20,764 nucleotides of DNA, taken from the NCBI GenBank assembly GCA_946479125.1, contig CAMLET010000004.1, positions 1-20,764 on the forward strand. Reading direction: 5' to 3'. This document shows, piece after piece, positions 13,875 to 20,764 of the stretch. Every line of letters starts with the position of its first letter. Positions within the stretch are counted from its first letter, which is position 1. Position numbers and translations under genes: made by a program. Under the pieces are notes generated by a model that had not been told where the DNA came from, did no database searches, and worked only from the letters and a program-made list of their open reading frames with translations. The DNA is from an uncultured Flavobacteriales bacterium (GTDB lineage: Bacteria; Bacteroidota; Bacteroidia; Flavobacteriales; Crocinitomicaceae).

Positions 13875-14672
13875 ATGAAAAACATTTACTTACTCTTGCT
13901 TTTATTCCCAGCTGTTGGATTTTCTCAAAGCAAATTCCAATTTGGGACTTATTTCGGAACATATTCCCCGTTCAAAAGTCAAATGCCTAAAATGAGCACC
14001 ACTTACGGACAAGGATTTGTTTTCTCGTACAAGCCTTCAGCAGTTGTGCCTGTTTCTATAGATTGGTCAAGCCACTTTGGAATTTACTACAATCGTACAA
14101 TGAAGGAAACTTACACTTTTGGAAACGGATCTTCAACTACGACTGATGTAACTTATTCAAGTAAATTGAGAAATCACTTACTAGGAGCGAAAATCAATTT
14201 GACAAACGACTATTCTTCATTCAGACCTTATATCAAACCACAAATTGGTTGGGCTACAATGAAATCTAAAATCGTAATCGCTGATCCCAATGACGTTGAT
14301 GATTGTCAACCTTTGGACCGTGAAACAAACATGGCTTTCCGTGGTGGTGTTTACGGTGGAGAAGCTGGATTTGAATTAGATATGAACCGCATTTTCAAAA
14401 ACGTTCAGCAAGAAAACAGACATTACCTGTATTTCTCTGTCGCTTATTTGCGTGGTTTCAATAAGTTCGAATACATCAATCAGAAATACATGGAGAACCA
14501 CGAACATGGAGTTCATGAAGATGGTACGCTTGAAACAGAAGATGGACGTGACGTTACAACGCGATTCATTAACGTAACAACAAACGAAATACACGATCAT
14601 AAAATTGCAGAAGTCTACAAAACGAACTACGAAATGTGGGGACTTAAAGTAGGATATGTGTTTTATTTCTAG
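13875..14672 (+). CDS. Probable outer-membrane beta-barrel protein
   Basis: A 265-residue exported protein of no named family that I recognise. The signal peptide is MKNIYLLLLLFPAVGFS-Q. The mature chain shows alternating polar/hydrophobic strands: FQFGTYFGTYSPF, WSSHFGIYYNRT, HLLGAKINLT, YIKPQIGWATM, GVYGGEAGFELDM, HYLYFSVAYLRGF. It ends in MWGLKVGYVFYF with a C-terminal Phe, the signal for the BAM complex. Roughly 8-10 strands are expected. A loop near 195-235 is acidic and His-rich (MENHEHGVHEDGTLETEDGRD, then NEIHDHK), possibly exposed. It is followed by a strong terminator and is probably transcribed alone. A structural or adhesion role is possible but not shown. Confidence 0.75.
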   Translation: MKNIYLLLLLFPAVGFSQSKFQFGTYFGTYSPFKSQMPKMSTTYGQGFVFSYKPSAVVPVSIDWSSHFGIYYNRTMKETYTFGNGSSTTTDVTYSSKLRNHLLGAKINLTNDYSSFRPYIKPQIGWATMKSKIVIADPNDVDDCQPLDRETNMAFRGGVYGGEAGFELDMNRIFKNVQQENRHYLYFSVAYLRGFNKFEYINQKYMENHEHGVHEDGTLETEDGRDVTTRFINVTTNEIHDHKIAEVYKTNYEMWGLKVGYVFYF

Positions 14673-14708
14673 GATATAACTCCCCCTAAACTCGGTTAGC
14701 CGAATAAT

Positions 14709-14738
14709 AACCACATTTCACCGAAATGTGGTTTTTTT
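14709..14738 (+). terminator. Rho-independent terminator after the barrel gene
   Basis: AACCACATTTC (14709-14719) pairs perfectly with GAAATGTGGTT (14723-14733) around a three-base loop, and seven T in total follow the last G. It starts 36 bases after the stop codon. Confidence 0.92.
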
Positions 14739-14754
14739 GTGCCCGGTAAGCGTG

Positions 14755-14762
14755 TAGATTTG
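14755..14762 (+). promoter_or_regulatory. Promoter -7 box of the LiaF-LytS-LytT operon
   Basis: TAGATTTG fits TAnnTTTG exactly and lies 18 bases before the ATG at 14781. A TTTG at 14736-14739, in the terminator tail, is the best -33 candidate, with a 15-base spacer that is slightly short. Confidence 0.45.
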
Positions 14763-14780
14763 CTTTATAATTAAAACGAT

Positions 14781-15608
14781 ATGGAATCAGATTCAAATTT
14801 CAGCGAAATCGAACAACAAGTCATTAAGTGGCAGAAAGGTCATCGCCGCGCAAAAATCACAGCTGGAATACTCATTGTTGCCTTTGGTACTTTGTTTTTA
14901 TTGCATCGACTAGATATTAAGGACTTTCAAATTCCAAAATACTTATTTAGCTGGCCAATGATTTTAATGGCCGTTGGATTGGTATCTATTGTTCGACATA
15001 AATTCAAAAAGATCTTCGGATATGTATTAATGCTTTTGGGAGCTTTGTTTCTTTTCCAAACATGGTATCCAAAATCAATTAACGGAGACATCATTTTCCC
15101 TGTAATGATCATTCTTGTTGGACTGATGGTTTTGTTTAAGCGCAAAAAAGGTCCATGCGGTAAAGGCAGACATGGAAGAGGTCCTCACGGAAGAGAACGA
15201 TTCTCACGTGAACATTGGCAGCGAATGCATGATTCGGAACGTTTCGGAGAAGCAAGCTCAGATGACTATCTCGATACTGTAAACTTCTTTAGCGGTTTAA
15301 AAAAAAACGTTACGAGTCAAAATTTCAAAGGTGCGGACGTAGTTACCGTTTTTGGGGGCACTGATATCAATTTATCGAACGCCGATTTTCCGGAAAAAGT
15401 AGTCATCGATATTTCCTGTGTTTTTGCGGGAACTACATTAAACATCCCAAACAACTGGCAGATCAATTCTGATGTTACAACCGTTTTTGGTGGAATTGAA
15501 GACAAACGCCCGATTGAATTGGTACAAAATGCCGAAAATAAAAAGATCGTTGTACTTCATGGAAGCTGCGTTTTCGGTGGAATAGAAATTACAAGTTTTA
15601 GCAGCTAG
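14781..15608 (+). CDS. LiaF-like membrane protein
   Basis: A 275-residue protein. Residues about 25-125 hold four short membrane helices (ITAGILIVAFGTLFLLHRL; WPMILMAVGLVSIV; FGYVLMLLGALFLFQTW; DIIFPVMIILVGLMVLF), the LiaI/LiaF-type membrane region. A basic, Gly/His/Arg-rich linker follows (KGPCGKGRHGRGPHGRERF). The C-terminal part from about 170 is a LiaF-like beta-helix-like domain with repeated VFGG/VFAG turns (DVVTVFGGTDINLS, DISCVFAGTTLNIP, DVTTVFGGIEDK, GSCVFGGIEI). In Firmicutes, LiaF restrains the kinase LiaS in the response to cell-wall antibiotics. Here the next two genes are a LytS-type kinase (one base away) and a LytTR regulator, so this protein is likely their inhibitor or sensor; this is inference from synteny. 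Confidence 0.9.
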   Translation: MESDSNFSEIEQQVIKWQKGHRRAKITAGILIVAFGTLFLLHRLDIKDFQIPKYLFSWPMILMAVGLVSIVRHKFKKIFGYVLMLLGALFLFQTWYPKSINGDIIFPVMIILVGLMVLFKRKKGPCGKGRHGRGPHGRERFSREHWQRMHDSERFGEASSDDYLDTVNFFSGLKKNVTSQNFKGADVVTVFGGTDINLSNADFPEKVVIDISCVFAGTTLNIPNNWQINSDVTTVFGGIEDKRPIELVQNAENKKIVVLHGSCVFGGIEITSFSS

Positions 15609-15609
15609 T

Positions 15610-16656
15610 ATGACGTTTAGAAAATTCCCCAAACTCCAATTCCGATATTTAGCATTAACCCTGACTTTGGGGTTGGTGCATTTCGGCATTCTCTGGTGGA
15701 ATCATTTCTCAACCCGCGACGCACTTATTGACGGCGGACATACATTCTTCACACTTTCGATTGTAGGATTAGTTCTATATGTCATTCAATTCAGCTTTCA
15801 CACCAAAGCCAGTATGACATTCTCTCAATTCGGATTGATCGCAACACTTGCATTCCTTATTCACTATTCTGCATTGTACTTTCTGAAACCTATTTTGGGT
15901 GCCGATTACTATGAGCATTTTGTATATAACCTTCAGGGTCTCAGATATACCATTATTCTCATCACACTAGTTGCCATCAGTTTGTTTTGGTGGATTGCCA
16001 AGAATGCTGAAATTCAGGAGAAGATCAGAAAACAATTGATTGAGCAGGAACGTGCGCTGAGTAAAGCAGAATTGGTAAACATCAACAATCAGTTACAGCC
16101 GCATTTCCTTTTCAATAGTTTGAATTCGATTAGCGCTTTAACAATGATAGAACCAAGGGAAGCCAATCGAATGATTCATTTACTTTCAGATTTCCTGCGC
16201 GGAACATTGAAAAAGGATATGGAAAAACTGGTTTCCTTAAAAGATGAACTAAACCAGGCAAACTTGTTTTTAGAGATCGAAAAGATCAGATTTGGAAACC
16301 GGTTGATCGTAGATCTTAGTTCAGATGTGCAATGCGATGAAAAAAAGATTCCGCCGCTTTTGATTCAACCTTTGGTGGAAAATGCGTTGAAGCACGGATT
16401 AAATACTTCGAGTAATACCATTGATATTAAAATAACCTGTAAACTGGTAGAAAACAGCTTACATATTGCAATTGAAAATCCGTACGACGAGAACAATGTT
16501 CCTCAATTCAAAGGAACAGGCTACGGAATTCAAAGCGTAAAAAAACGTTTACAATTGTTCTACGGACAAACCGATAGACTGCGAATAGAAAGAGAAAACG
16601 GAATTTTTAAGGTCACACTTCAAATACCTCAAACACATGAAAGTACTAATAATTGA
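15610..16656 (+). CDS. LytS-type sensor histidine kinase
   Basis: A 348-residue kinase of the His_kinase (LytS/YehU) family. Four membrane helices are predicted in residues about 12-130 (LALTLTLGLVHFGILWW; FFTLSIVGLVLYVIQF; FGLIATLAFLIHYSALYFL; TIILITLVAISLFWWIA). A coiled-coil linker (EIQEKIRKQLIEQERALSKAEL) leads to the phospho-acceptor motif NQLQPHFLFNSLNSIS with H165. The ATP-binding part has the N box PLVENALKHG (N258) and G box GTGYGIQSVKKRL. There is no separate periplasmic sensor domain, so the signal probably comes through the membrane helices or the LiaF-like partner. The 3' end overlaps the response-regulator gene by 20 bases, indicating tight co-expression. Confidence 0.94.
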   Translation: MTFRKFPKLQFRYLALTLTLGLVHFGILWWNHFSTRDALIDGGHTFFTLSIVGLVLYVIQFSFHTKASMTFSQFGLIATLAFLIHYSALYFLKPILGADYYEHFVYNLQGLRYTIILITLVAISLFWWIAKNAEIQEKIRKQLIEQERALSKAELVNINNQLQPHFLFNSLNSISALTMIEPREANRMIHLLSDFLRGTLKKDMEKLVSLKDELNQANLFLEIEKIRFGNRLIVDLSSDVQCDEKKIPPLLIQPLVENALKHGLNTSSNTIDIKITCKLVENSLHIAIENPYDENNVPQFKGTGYGIQSVKKRLQLFYGQTDRLRIERENGIFKVTLQIPQTHESTNN

Positions 16657-17362
16657 TGATGAACCTCTGGCACGAACGGTTGTGCGATCGTACTTAAACG
16701 AACTGGGAAATTTTGAAATTCTTGGTGAAGCTGGCGATGGATTTGAAGCACTGAAAATGATTCATTCCCTGAAACCTGATTTGGTATTTCTGGACGTTCA
16801 AATGCCGAAACTAAATGGATTTGAAATGCTCGAATTACTTGAGGAAAATCCACGTATTATTTTTACAACGGCATATGATGAATTTGCCCTAAAAGCATTT
16901 GAAGTGAGCGCAATTGACTATTTATTGAAACCCTTTTCGAAGGAACGTTTTGAAACTGCAATCAATAAGGTGAATCAAAACGAAAACAACGCTTTACCAA
17001 CTTTAAGTCCCGAACTTGGGAAAAACAATAATTTGGAACAAGCACGAATTGTTGTGAAACAAGGTTCAGATATTAAAATCATTCCTTTGGACTCTGTTCA
17101 GTACATTGAGGCTTATGACGACTACGTAAAAATCCATGTTGAGGAAAAATACCATGTAAAGAAACAAACGATGAACTACTATGAAAAGAATCTTCCGGAT
17201 CAGTTCATGCGAATTCACCGTTCGTACTTATTGAATATCGATTTCCTTCAAAAAATTGAATCATTTGAGAAGAACAGTTACGTTGCTATTTTGAAGAATG
17301 GGAGTCGCATTCCGATTTCAAGAAATTCTTATAGTGACGTGAAACAGAGATTGGGGATTTAA
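16637..17362 (+). CDS. LytTR-family response regulator
   Basis: A 241-residue two-component regulator. The receiver domain covers 1-120 with acidic pocket D7/D8, phospho-acceptor D53 (LVFLDVQMP), T77 or T78 (IIFTTAYDEF) and K98 (YLLKPF). A linker of about 20 residues leads to a LytTR DNA-binding domain (about 140-241): IKIIPLDSVQYIEAYDDYVKIHV, then QFMRIHRSYLLNIDFLQKI, then GSRIPISRNSYSDVKQRL. LytTR domains bind DNA through beta-strand loops rather than a helix-turn-helix. It is the last gene of the LiaF-LytS-LytT unit. Its stop codon abuts the left inverted repeat of the GxxExxY cassette, with no terminator of its own visible between them. Its targets are unknown, but envelope genes in the neighbourhood are plausible. 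Confidence 0.95.
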   Translation: MKVLIIDDEPLARTVVRSYLNELGNFEILGEAGDGFEALKMIHSLKPDLVFLDVQMPKLNGFEMLELLEENPRIIFTTAYDEFALKAFEVSAIDYLLKPFSKERFETAINKVNQNENNALPTLSPELGKNNNLEQARIVVKQGSDIKIIPLDSVQYIEAYDDYVKIHVEEKYHVKKQTMNYYEKNLPDQFMRIHRSYLLNIDFLQKIESFEKNSYVAILKNGSRIPISRNSYSDVKQRLGI

Positions 17363-17393
17363 TCCCGCAGAGGAACGCAGAAGAACGCAGAAG
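17363..17393 (+). repeat. Left inverted repeat of the GxxExxY cassette
   Basis: A 31-bp repeat starting at the base after the lytT stop codon. Its outer 12 bases TCCCGCAGAGGA are a perfect inverted match to 17895-17906; over all 31 positions the two ends match at 26. Internally it is three copies of a CGCAGAAGAA-like word. Confidence 0.85.
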
Positions 17394-17406
17394 TTTTATT
17401 TTATAA

Positions 17407-17790
17407 TTAATTCTCGAGTGAATTGACTTTTCTGATGATATTAGATTTCAGATAGTCTGTATTGAAATTTACTAAAATCCCAAGTTTCAATTCAGCCAAT
17501 TTCAGATACGTAAGTAGTTGTTTGTGATGAACATTATTCAGTTCTTCAACTGATTTTATTTCAATAACAACTTTATTCTCTACAAGTAAATCCATTCTAT
17601 AAGCATTTTTCCATACTACGGTTTTGTATCTCAATGGCACCTCGACTTGAGATTTCACATCTAATCCGCGTGCTTCCAACTCGTGTCTTAATGCAAATTC
17701 ATAAGAGGATTCAAGCAAGCCTGGACCTAATTCAAAATACACTTCGAATATAGCCGAACGAATTTGGAAACTGATTTCATTCTCTGTCAT
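17407..17790 (-). CDS. GxxExxY protein, PD-(D/E)XK nuclease superfamily
   Basis: A 127-residue protein of the GxxExxY family. The name motif is in ELGPGLLESSYEFAL (GLLESSY). The PD-(D/E)XK-like pattern continues with YRMDLLVENKVVIEIKSVEEL, giving the E of the first motif, D in RMDLLV and E-x-K in VIEIKSVE, so the nuclease fold looks intact. Then VHHKQLLTYLKLAELKLGILVNFNTDYLKSNIIR completes the usual family end. The activity and target are unknown. The family occurs in multiple scattered copies in many Bacteroidota, Verrucomicrobia and Planctomycetes (from memory), usually alone, which suits a mobile or selfish gene. The gene opposes lytT and reads in the same direction as the TonB-receptor gene upstream of it. 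Confidence 0.92.
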   Translation of the reverse strand: MTENEISFQIRSAIFEVYFELGPGLLESSYEFALRHELEARGLDVKSQVEVPLRYKTVVWKNAYRMDLLVENKVVIEIKSVEELNNVHHKQLLTYLKLAELKLGILVNFNTDYLKSNIIRKVNSLEN

Positions 17791-17875
17791 ACTTAAATTT
17801 CGGATGAAGAAATCTAATAATCAACTACATATACTATAGTTTTCTATCTTTTATTTTGTTATATTCTATAACATA

Positions 17876-17906
17876 CCTCTGCGGCCTTCAGCGATCCTCT
17901 GCGGGA
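17876..17906 (+). repeat. Right inverted repeat of the GxxExxY cassette
   Basis: Partner of 17363-17393. The last 12 bases TCCTCTGCGGGA mirror the first 12 of the left end exactly. The inner part has CTCTGCGG and CTTCAGCG words. It ends 5 bases before the stop codon of the TonB receptor. The 85 bases between it and the GxxExxY start are AT-rich and hold no gene. Confidence 0.85.
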
Positions 17907-17911
17907 GATTC

Positions 17912-20263
17912 TTAGAACTCCAAACGGTAGCTGATAATAGGTATCAATGAAGTCTGATACCAATACTTCACATCTCCGGTTTTGTCATCAAAGTATTGTC
18001 CACCAACGTTTTTACGATTTGTAGTGTTCTGAATGTCCAGCGCCAATGTCGTTGTCAGTTTCTCATAATTTCGTTTCAAACTTAGGCGAAGATCCAATCT
18101 GAAATAATCTGGCATTCGCTTGTCGTAGTTTCTGCTTTCATCAAATTTAGTTTCACCAGCCACAACAGATGCTTCTTTGTCAATTGGTGTATAGCGAAAT
18201 CCACCCACATAAACCAGTTTACAATTCACTCCTACCACTCTATTCTTCTCCAGATTCTTCAACTGAAATTCCTTCCCCATAGTAAATGTTGCAGCGTAAT
18301 TCGTATTGAACCGTGTGTTGTACCAATTTCCATTCGGCGCTAAATATTTAGAATCGTAAACTGAAGTTGAAAGAAGGTAATACAAAGTTTTATGGAGGAA
18401 ACGCTCATACGTCAATTCGAAACCATAGTTCCTTCCTAAACCTTTATTGACCAATGCTTCAGCCGGAAAACCATCTGTTTGATTCAAAATGGAATAGGTA
18501 CTTGTTTTATCTGCGCTGATAGGAACATTGAACAGATGCTGGTAATATACTTCTGTTTTTACATGCTCGTGATCATTAAAAATGAAATCGTAGCCCAAAA
18601 CCAAATGATGCGCTTTGCTGAGTTTCAAATTCCTGTTTGGAAGAACAGTTTGTCCATTTTCAATTTTTTCAGTGAAGTAAACTCCAATCGGTTGCAACTG
18701 ACTATGTAATCCGTAACCTAAGGTCAAATGATGTTTTGGAGTGACATCATAACGCACAGAAGCTCTAGGTTCCAACGAAGTTGTATTGTTCAACAACATT
18801 TGAAAATAGTGAACCCCGATATTCGTCGTTAGTTTTTCCGAAGCTTTGAAATTCCATTGGAAGAATTCCTGAATGGTTTGAGTATTTCCTTTTTCATTGA
18901 TCTGTTCTATCAAAACGTTGGTATCGCCCATATCTCGCTGTGTTAAACGATATCCAAGATTGTTTGCAATGATTCCGGTTCTTATACTGTTTTTTGCATT
19001 GAGTTTTTGAGTGTAAACCGTCGACAATGTTCCTTTATTCTGAAGAAAACGCTGTTCATACGTTCTGTTCAATGTTGAATAATCGTACTCCAATTCATCT
19101 TGCTCATAACCGTTTTCCGTTCCCGAAAAAACCAGAGCAGTTTTCAAATACGATTGATTTCGGAACAACTTGATATGAGTGACACCAACAGCACCAGTAT
19201 TGCTGTAGAAATTGGTATTCAGTTTAAAGAACGAATCTTCTTGCCAACGCAATGAATCCTTTTCAGCAGTTGTAGTTTGGTAACTCAATCCTCCGAAACC
19301 GAAAACAGTGAACTTCCCGAGATTTTTAGTCGGTAAGTAGATATTGAAAGACAAATCCTGAAAGTTCGTATTTGCATCACCAATTGGAACACCAATTTTA
19401 CCCAATAAATTCAATGTCGAGTAACGATAATTGATGAGGTATGAACCCTCATATCCTTTTTTTATCGGACCTTCCGTAGCAATGTCTAATCCGAGAAATC
19501 CAGCCTGAATGGTGTATTCACGCTTTTTGGTATTTCCTTTCCGCAATCGAAGATCAAAAACTCCTGAAAGCGCATTTCCGTATTCAGCAGCGAACGCTCC
19601 GGTCGAAAAATCGGAATTACTCAATAACTGAGCGCTTAAGATTGAAATTCCACCACCAGCAGTTCCAACATTGGAAAAGTGATTCGGATTTGGTATTTCC
19701 ACACCTTCCATTCGCCATAACAAACCATTAGGCGAATTCCCACGAATAGAAATGTGATTGTTTCCATCACCAGCAGTTACAACTCCGGCAAAAGAAGAAG
19801 CCATTCGCGCCGGATCATTGACCGCAGCAGCAAATTTCTGTGTTTCTTCAACAGAAAATGTACGAGTACTTACAGTTGAAAGTTCATTCAATGCTTCGGT
19901 CTTATTTACGTTTCCGGAAATGACCACCTCATCCAACTTCTTGATATCTTCTTCCATTGCAACGGTTAGAACTACTTCCTTTCCGGCATTTACTGTGATG
20001 TTTCTAAGCAAAACTTCTTTGTAATCAAGAGTTCTGATTAAAAAAGTCCGACTTCCTACTGGAACATTACCCAATACAAACACACCGTCAGCATCCGAAA
20101 CACTTCCGATGATTGGTTCTGTTTCCAACACAACAATAGTTGCACCCGGGATTGGAGCCTGTGAAACTTTATCGATAACTGTTCCACGAACGGTTTGTGT
20201 TTGAGCTATTGAAAGTGTTCCAAAAAGGCAAAAGCATGCCCATACGAATAACTTCGTTTTCAT
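17912..20263 (-). CDS. TonB-dependent receptor with carboxypeptidase-regulatory-like domain
   Basis: A 783-residue outer-membrane receptor. The signal peptide is about 1-20 (FVWACFCLFGTLSIA-Q). Residues about 24-110 are the carboxypeptidase-regulatory-like domain (VRGTVIDKVSQAPIPGATIVV, then GSVSDADGVFVLGNVPVG). Residues about 112-240 are the plug: LDEVVISGN, then RMASSFAGVVTAGDGNNHISIRGN, then WRMEGVEIPNPNHF and AEYGNALSGVFDLRLRKG. From about 245 on is the barrel, ending in IPIISYRLEF with the C-terminal Phe needed for outer-membrane insertion. Receptors of this subtype are widespread in Flavobacteriales and have no assigned substrate. No SusD partner is visible. It lies downstream of the GIN gene, separated by 107 bases that include a long inverted repeat. 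Confidence 0.95.
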   Translation of the reverse strand: MKTKLFVWACFCLFGTLSIAQTQTVRGTVIDKVSQAPIPGATIVVLETEPIIGSVSDADGVFVLGNVPVGSRTFLIRTLDYKEVLLRNITVNAGKEVVLTVAMEEDIKKLDEVVISGNVNKTEALNELSTVSTRTFSVEETQKFAAAVNDPARMASSFAGVVTAGDGNNHISIRGNSPNGLLWRMEGVEIPNPNHFSNVGTAGGGISILSAQLLSNSDFSTGAFAAEYGNALSGVFDLRLRKGNTKKREYTIQAGFLGLDIATEGPIKKGYEGSYLINYRYSTLNLLGKIGVPIGDANTNFQDLSFNIYLPTKNLGKFTVFGFGGLSYQTTTAEKDSLRWQEDSFFKLNTNFYSNTGAVGVTHIKLFRNQSYLKTALVFSGTENGYEQDELEYDYSTLNRTYEQRFLQNKGTLSTVYTQKLNAKNSIRTGIIANNLGYRLTQRDMGDTNVLIEQINEKGNTQTIQEFFQWNFKASEKLTTNIGVHYFQMLLNNTTSLEPRASVRYDVTPKHHLTLGYGLHSQLQPIGVYFTEKIENGQTVLPNRNLKLSKAHHLVLGYDFIFNDHEHVKTEVYYQHLFNVPISADKTSTYSILNQTDGFPAEALVNKGLGRNYGFELTYERFLHKTLYYLLSTSVYDSKYLAPNGNWYNTRFNTNYAATFTMGKEFQLKNLEKNRVVGVNCKLVYVGGFRYTPIDKEASVVAGETKFDESRNYDKRMPDYFRLDLRLSLKRNYEKLTTTLALDIQNTTNRKNVGGQYFDDKTGDVKYWYQTSLIPIISYRLEF

Positions 20264-20288
20264 TTTTTAATAAGATTTTGAATAATTA

Positions 20289-20366
20289 GAGGAAAGTCAA
20301 AAGAGGAAAACGGAAAGATGAGTAAAGGTGACTGTATCTTTCCTCTTTAAGTTTTCCTCTTTCCTC
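20289..20366 (-). repeat. Long imperfect inverted repeat of GAGGAAAG words
   Basis: GAGGAAAG at 20289-20296 mirrors CTTTCCTC at 20359-20366, and further inside AAGAGGAAAAC mirrors GTTTTCCTCTT. The minus-strand RNA could form a long hairpin 4 bases after the GIN stop, with an AT-rich stretch after it. It may therefore end or attenuate transcription before the TonB-receptor gene. No gene is seen in this spacer. Confidence 0.55.
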
Positions 20367-20370
20367 AGAT

Positions 20371-20764
20371 TTAAAAATGAATCACCTGACCTGAGCCGCT
20401 GATATGCGTATTCACAATTGGAGTACCTGTATATTTAATATCACCACTTCCTGAGATTGAAGCATCCAGTTGAGTGGTTACCCAAACAGTAACTGAACCA
20501 GAACCACTGATCTTACAAGCTGAATTTGCCGCTTGCAAGTATTCAAAATCGATGTTTCCGGAACCACTGATCTTTGCTTCCTGATTCGTTACCGTTCCAC
20601 CATTTACTTCGATGTTTCCGGAACCGCTAATACTTGCTTCCATATCGCTTGTTGTTAAATTGGAAACCGCAATATTTCCGCTTCCACTTACTTCCAGATC
20701 CATATCAGTTGTGTTGATTGGTCCACTGGTTTCAATACTTCCGCTTCCACTTACCTCCAATTCT
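20371..20764 (-). CDS. GIN-domain (DUF2807) exported adhesin-like protein, 3' part
   Basis: Only about 131 C-terminal residues are in the window; the start lies beyond the right edge and the frame is open there. The chain is a series of 17-22-residue repeats each carrying ISGSGNI or VSGSGNI, spaced evenly (SGSGSIETSG, SGSGNIAVSN, SGSGNIEVNG, SGSGNIDFEY, SGSGSVTVWV, SGSGDIKYTG, SGSGQVIHF). This is the signature of the GIN/DUF2807 right-handed beta-helix, usually exported in Bacteroidota. A single Cys (SACKISGSG) is seen. A TTG at 20760 could be mistaken for a start but sits mid-repeat. Its function is unproven; an envelope or surface role is assumed. Confidence 0.92.
   Translation of the reverse strand, partial: ELEVSGSGSIETSGPINTTDMDLEVSGSGNIAVSNLTTSDMEASISGSGNIEVNGGTVTNQEAKISGSGNIDFEYLQAANSACKISGSGSVTVWVTTQLDASISGSGDIKYTGTPIVNTHISGSGQVIHF

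Larger units (their letters stand above)
17363..17906 (-). mobile_element. Putative small mobile cassette carrying a GxxExxY gene
   Basis: A 544-bp unit bounded by 31-bp imperfect inverted repeats (26/31) contains one gene only. It fills the space between two convergent genes almost exactly: it begins at the base after the lytT stop and ends 5 bases before the TonB-receptor stop. There is no transposase, so movement would need help in trans or use of the encoded nuclease-fold protein. That it is mobile is inference. An alternative is that the repeats are ordinary convergent-gene spacer words and the gene is simply resident. Confidence 0.5.

Noticed and set aside
17356..17910. GATT at both sides of the GxxExxY cassette as a target-site duplication
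   Set aside because: The right copy touches the repeat but the left copy is separated from it by three bases, and a 4-base match is easily chance.
20760..20764. Start of the GIN gene at the TTG at 20760
   Set aside because: The frame is open to the window edge and the TTG is inside a repeat, so the gene is cut rather than starting here.

Overview
The window reads as chromosomal DNA of a member of the Bacteroidota, most likely order Flavobacteriales and possibly the Fluviicola/Crocinitomicaceae group (inference from gene content; no rRNA or other taxonomic marker is present). Supporting signs are low GC, two TonB-dependent receptors with N-terminal carboxypeptidase-regulatory-like domains, several signal-peptide outer-membrane proteins, a HYC_CC_PP-type protein, a GIN-domain protein, starts without clear Shine-Dalgarno sequences, and promoter-like TAnnTTTG boxes. 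No rRNA, tRNA, CRISPR array, prophage or IS transposase was recognised.

Layout. 1-525: 3' end of a gene cut by the window edge, possibly a cation:proton antiporter. 647-5168: a metal-handling region. A minus-strand operon (HYC_CC_PP protein, TonB-dependent receptor, HMA metal-binding protein, ending at a GNRA-loop terminator) faces away from a plus-strand pair (Fur-family regulator, cation diffusion facilitator). 5212-5973: an Nfu-type Fe-S scaffold gene with a candidate promoter and a strong terminator. 6115-7686: two related small secreted proteins that carry a TonB-receptor plug-like domain but no barrel. 7688-8814: a GyrI-like ligand-binding protein and a small membrane protein. 8823-10539: an operon of a SprT-like metalloprotease-fold protein and mannose-1-phosphate guanylyltransferase. 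10770-12271: an MlaE/MlaF-type lipid ABC transporter. 12321-13760: divergent L,D-transpeptidase-like and DUF1801/YdeI genes. 13875-14672: an outer-membrane barrel candidate. 14755-17362: a LiaF-like membrane protein with a LytS-type kinase and a LytTR response regulator, a probable envelope-stress operon. 17363-17906: a GxxExxY (PD-(D/E)XK-fold) gene bracketed by 31-bp imperfect inverted repeats, which looks like a small mobile cassette. 17912-20764: a second TonB-dependent receptor and the 3' end of a GIN-domain gene.

Functionally, most of the window concerns the envelope: metal uptake, sensing and efflux; lipid trafficking; peptidoglycan modification; nucleotide-sugar supply; and envelope-stress signalling. 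The two most notable items are the inverted-repeat GxxExxY cassette, placed exactly between two convergent stop codons, and the pair of plug-only receptor-like proteins. A third pattern is that many intergenic spacers are built from short iterated words (GTTCAA/TTGAAC, TTCTATTCTC, GAGGAAAG, CTCTGCG, GTCTTTAGTC), with a different word family dominating each spacer.
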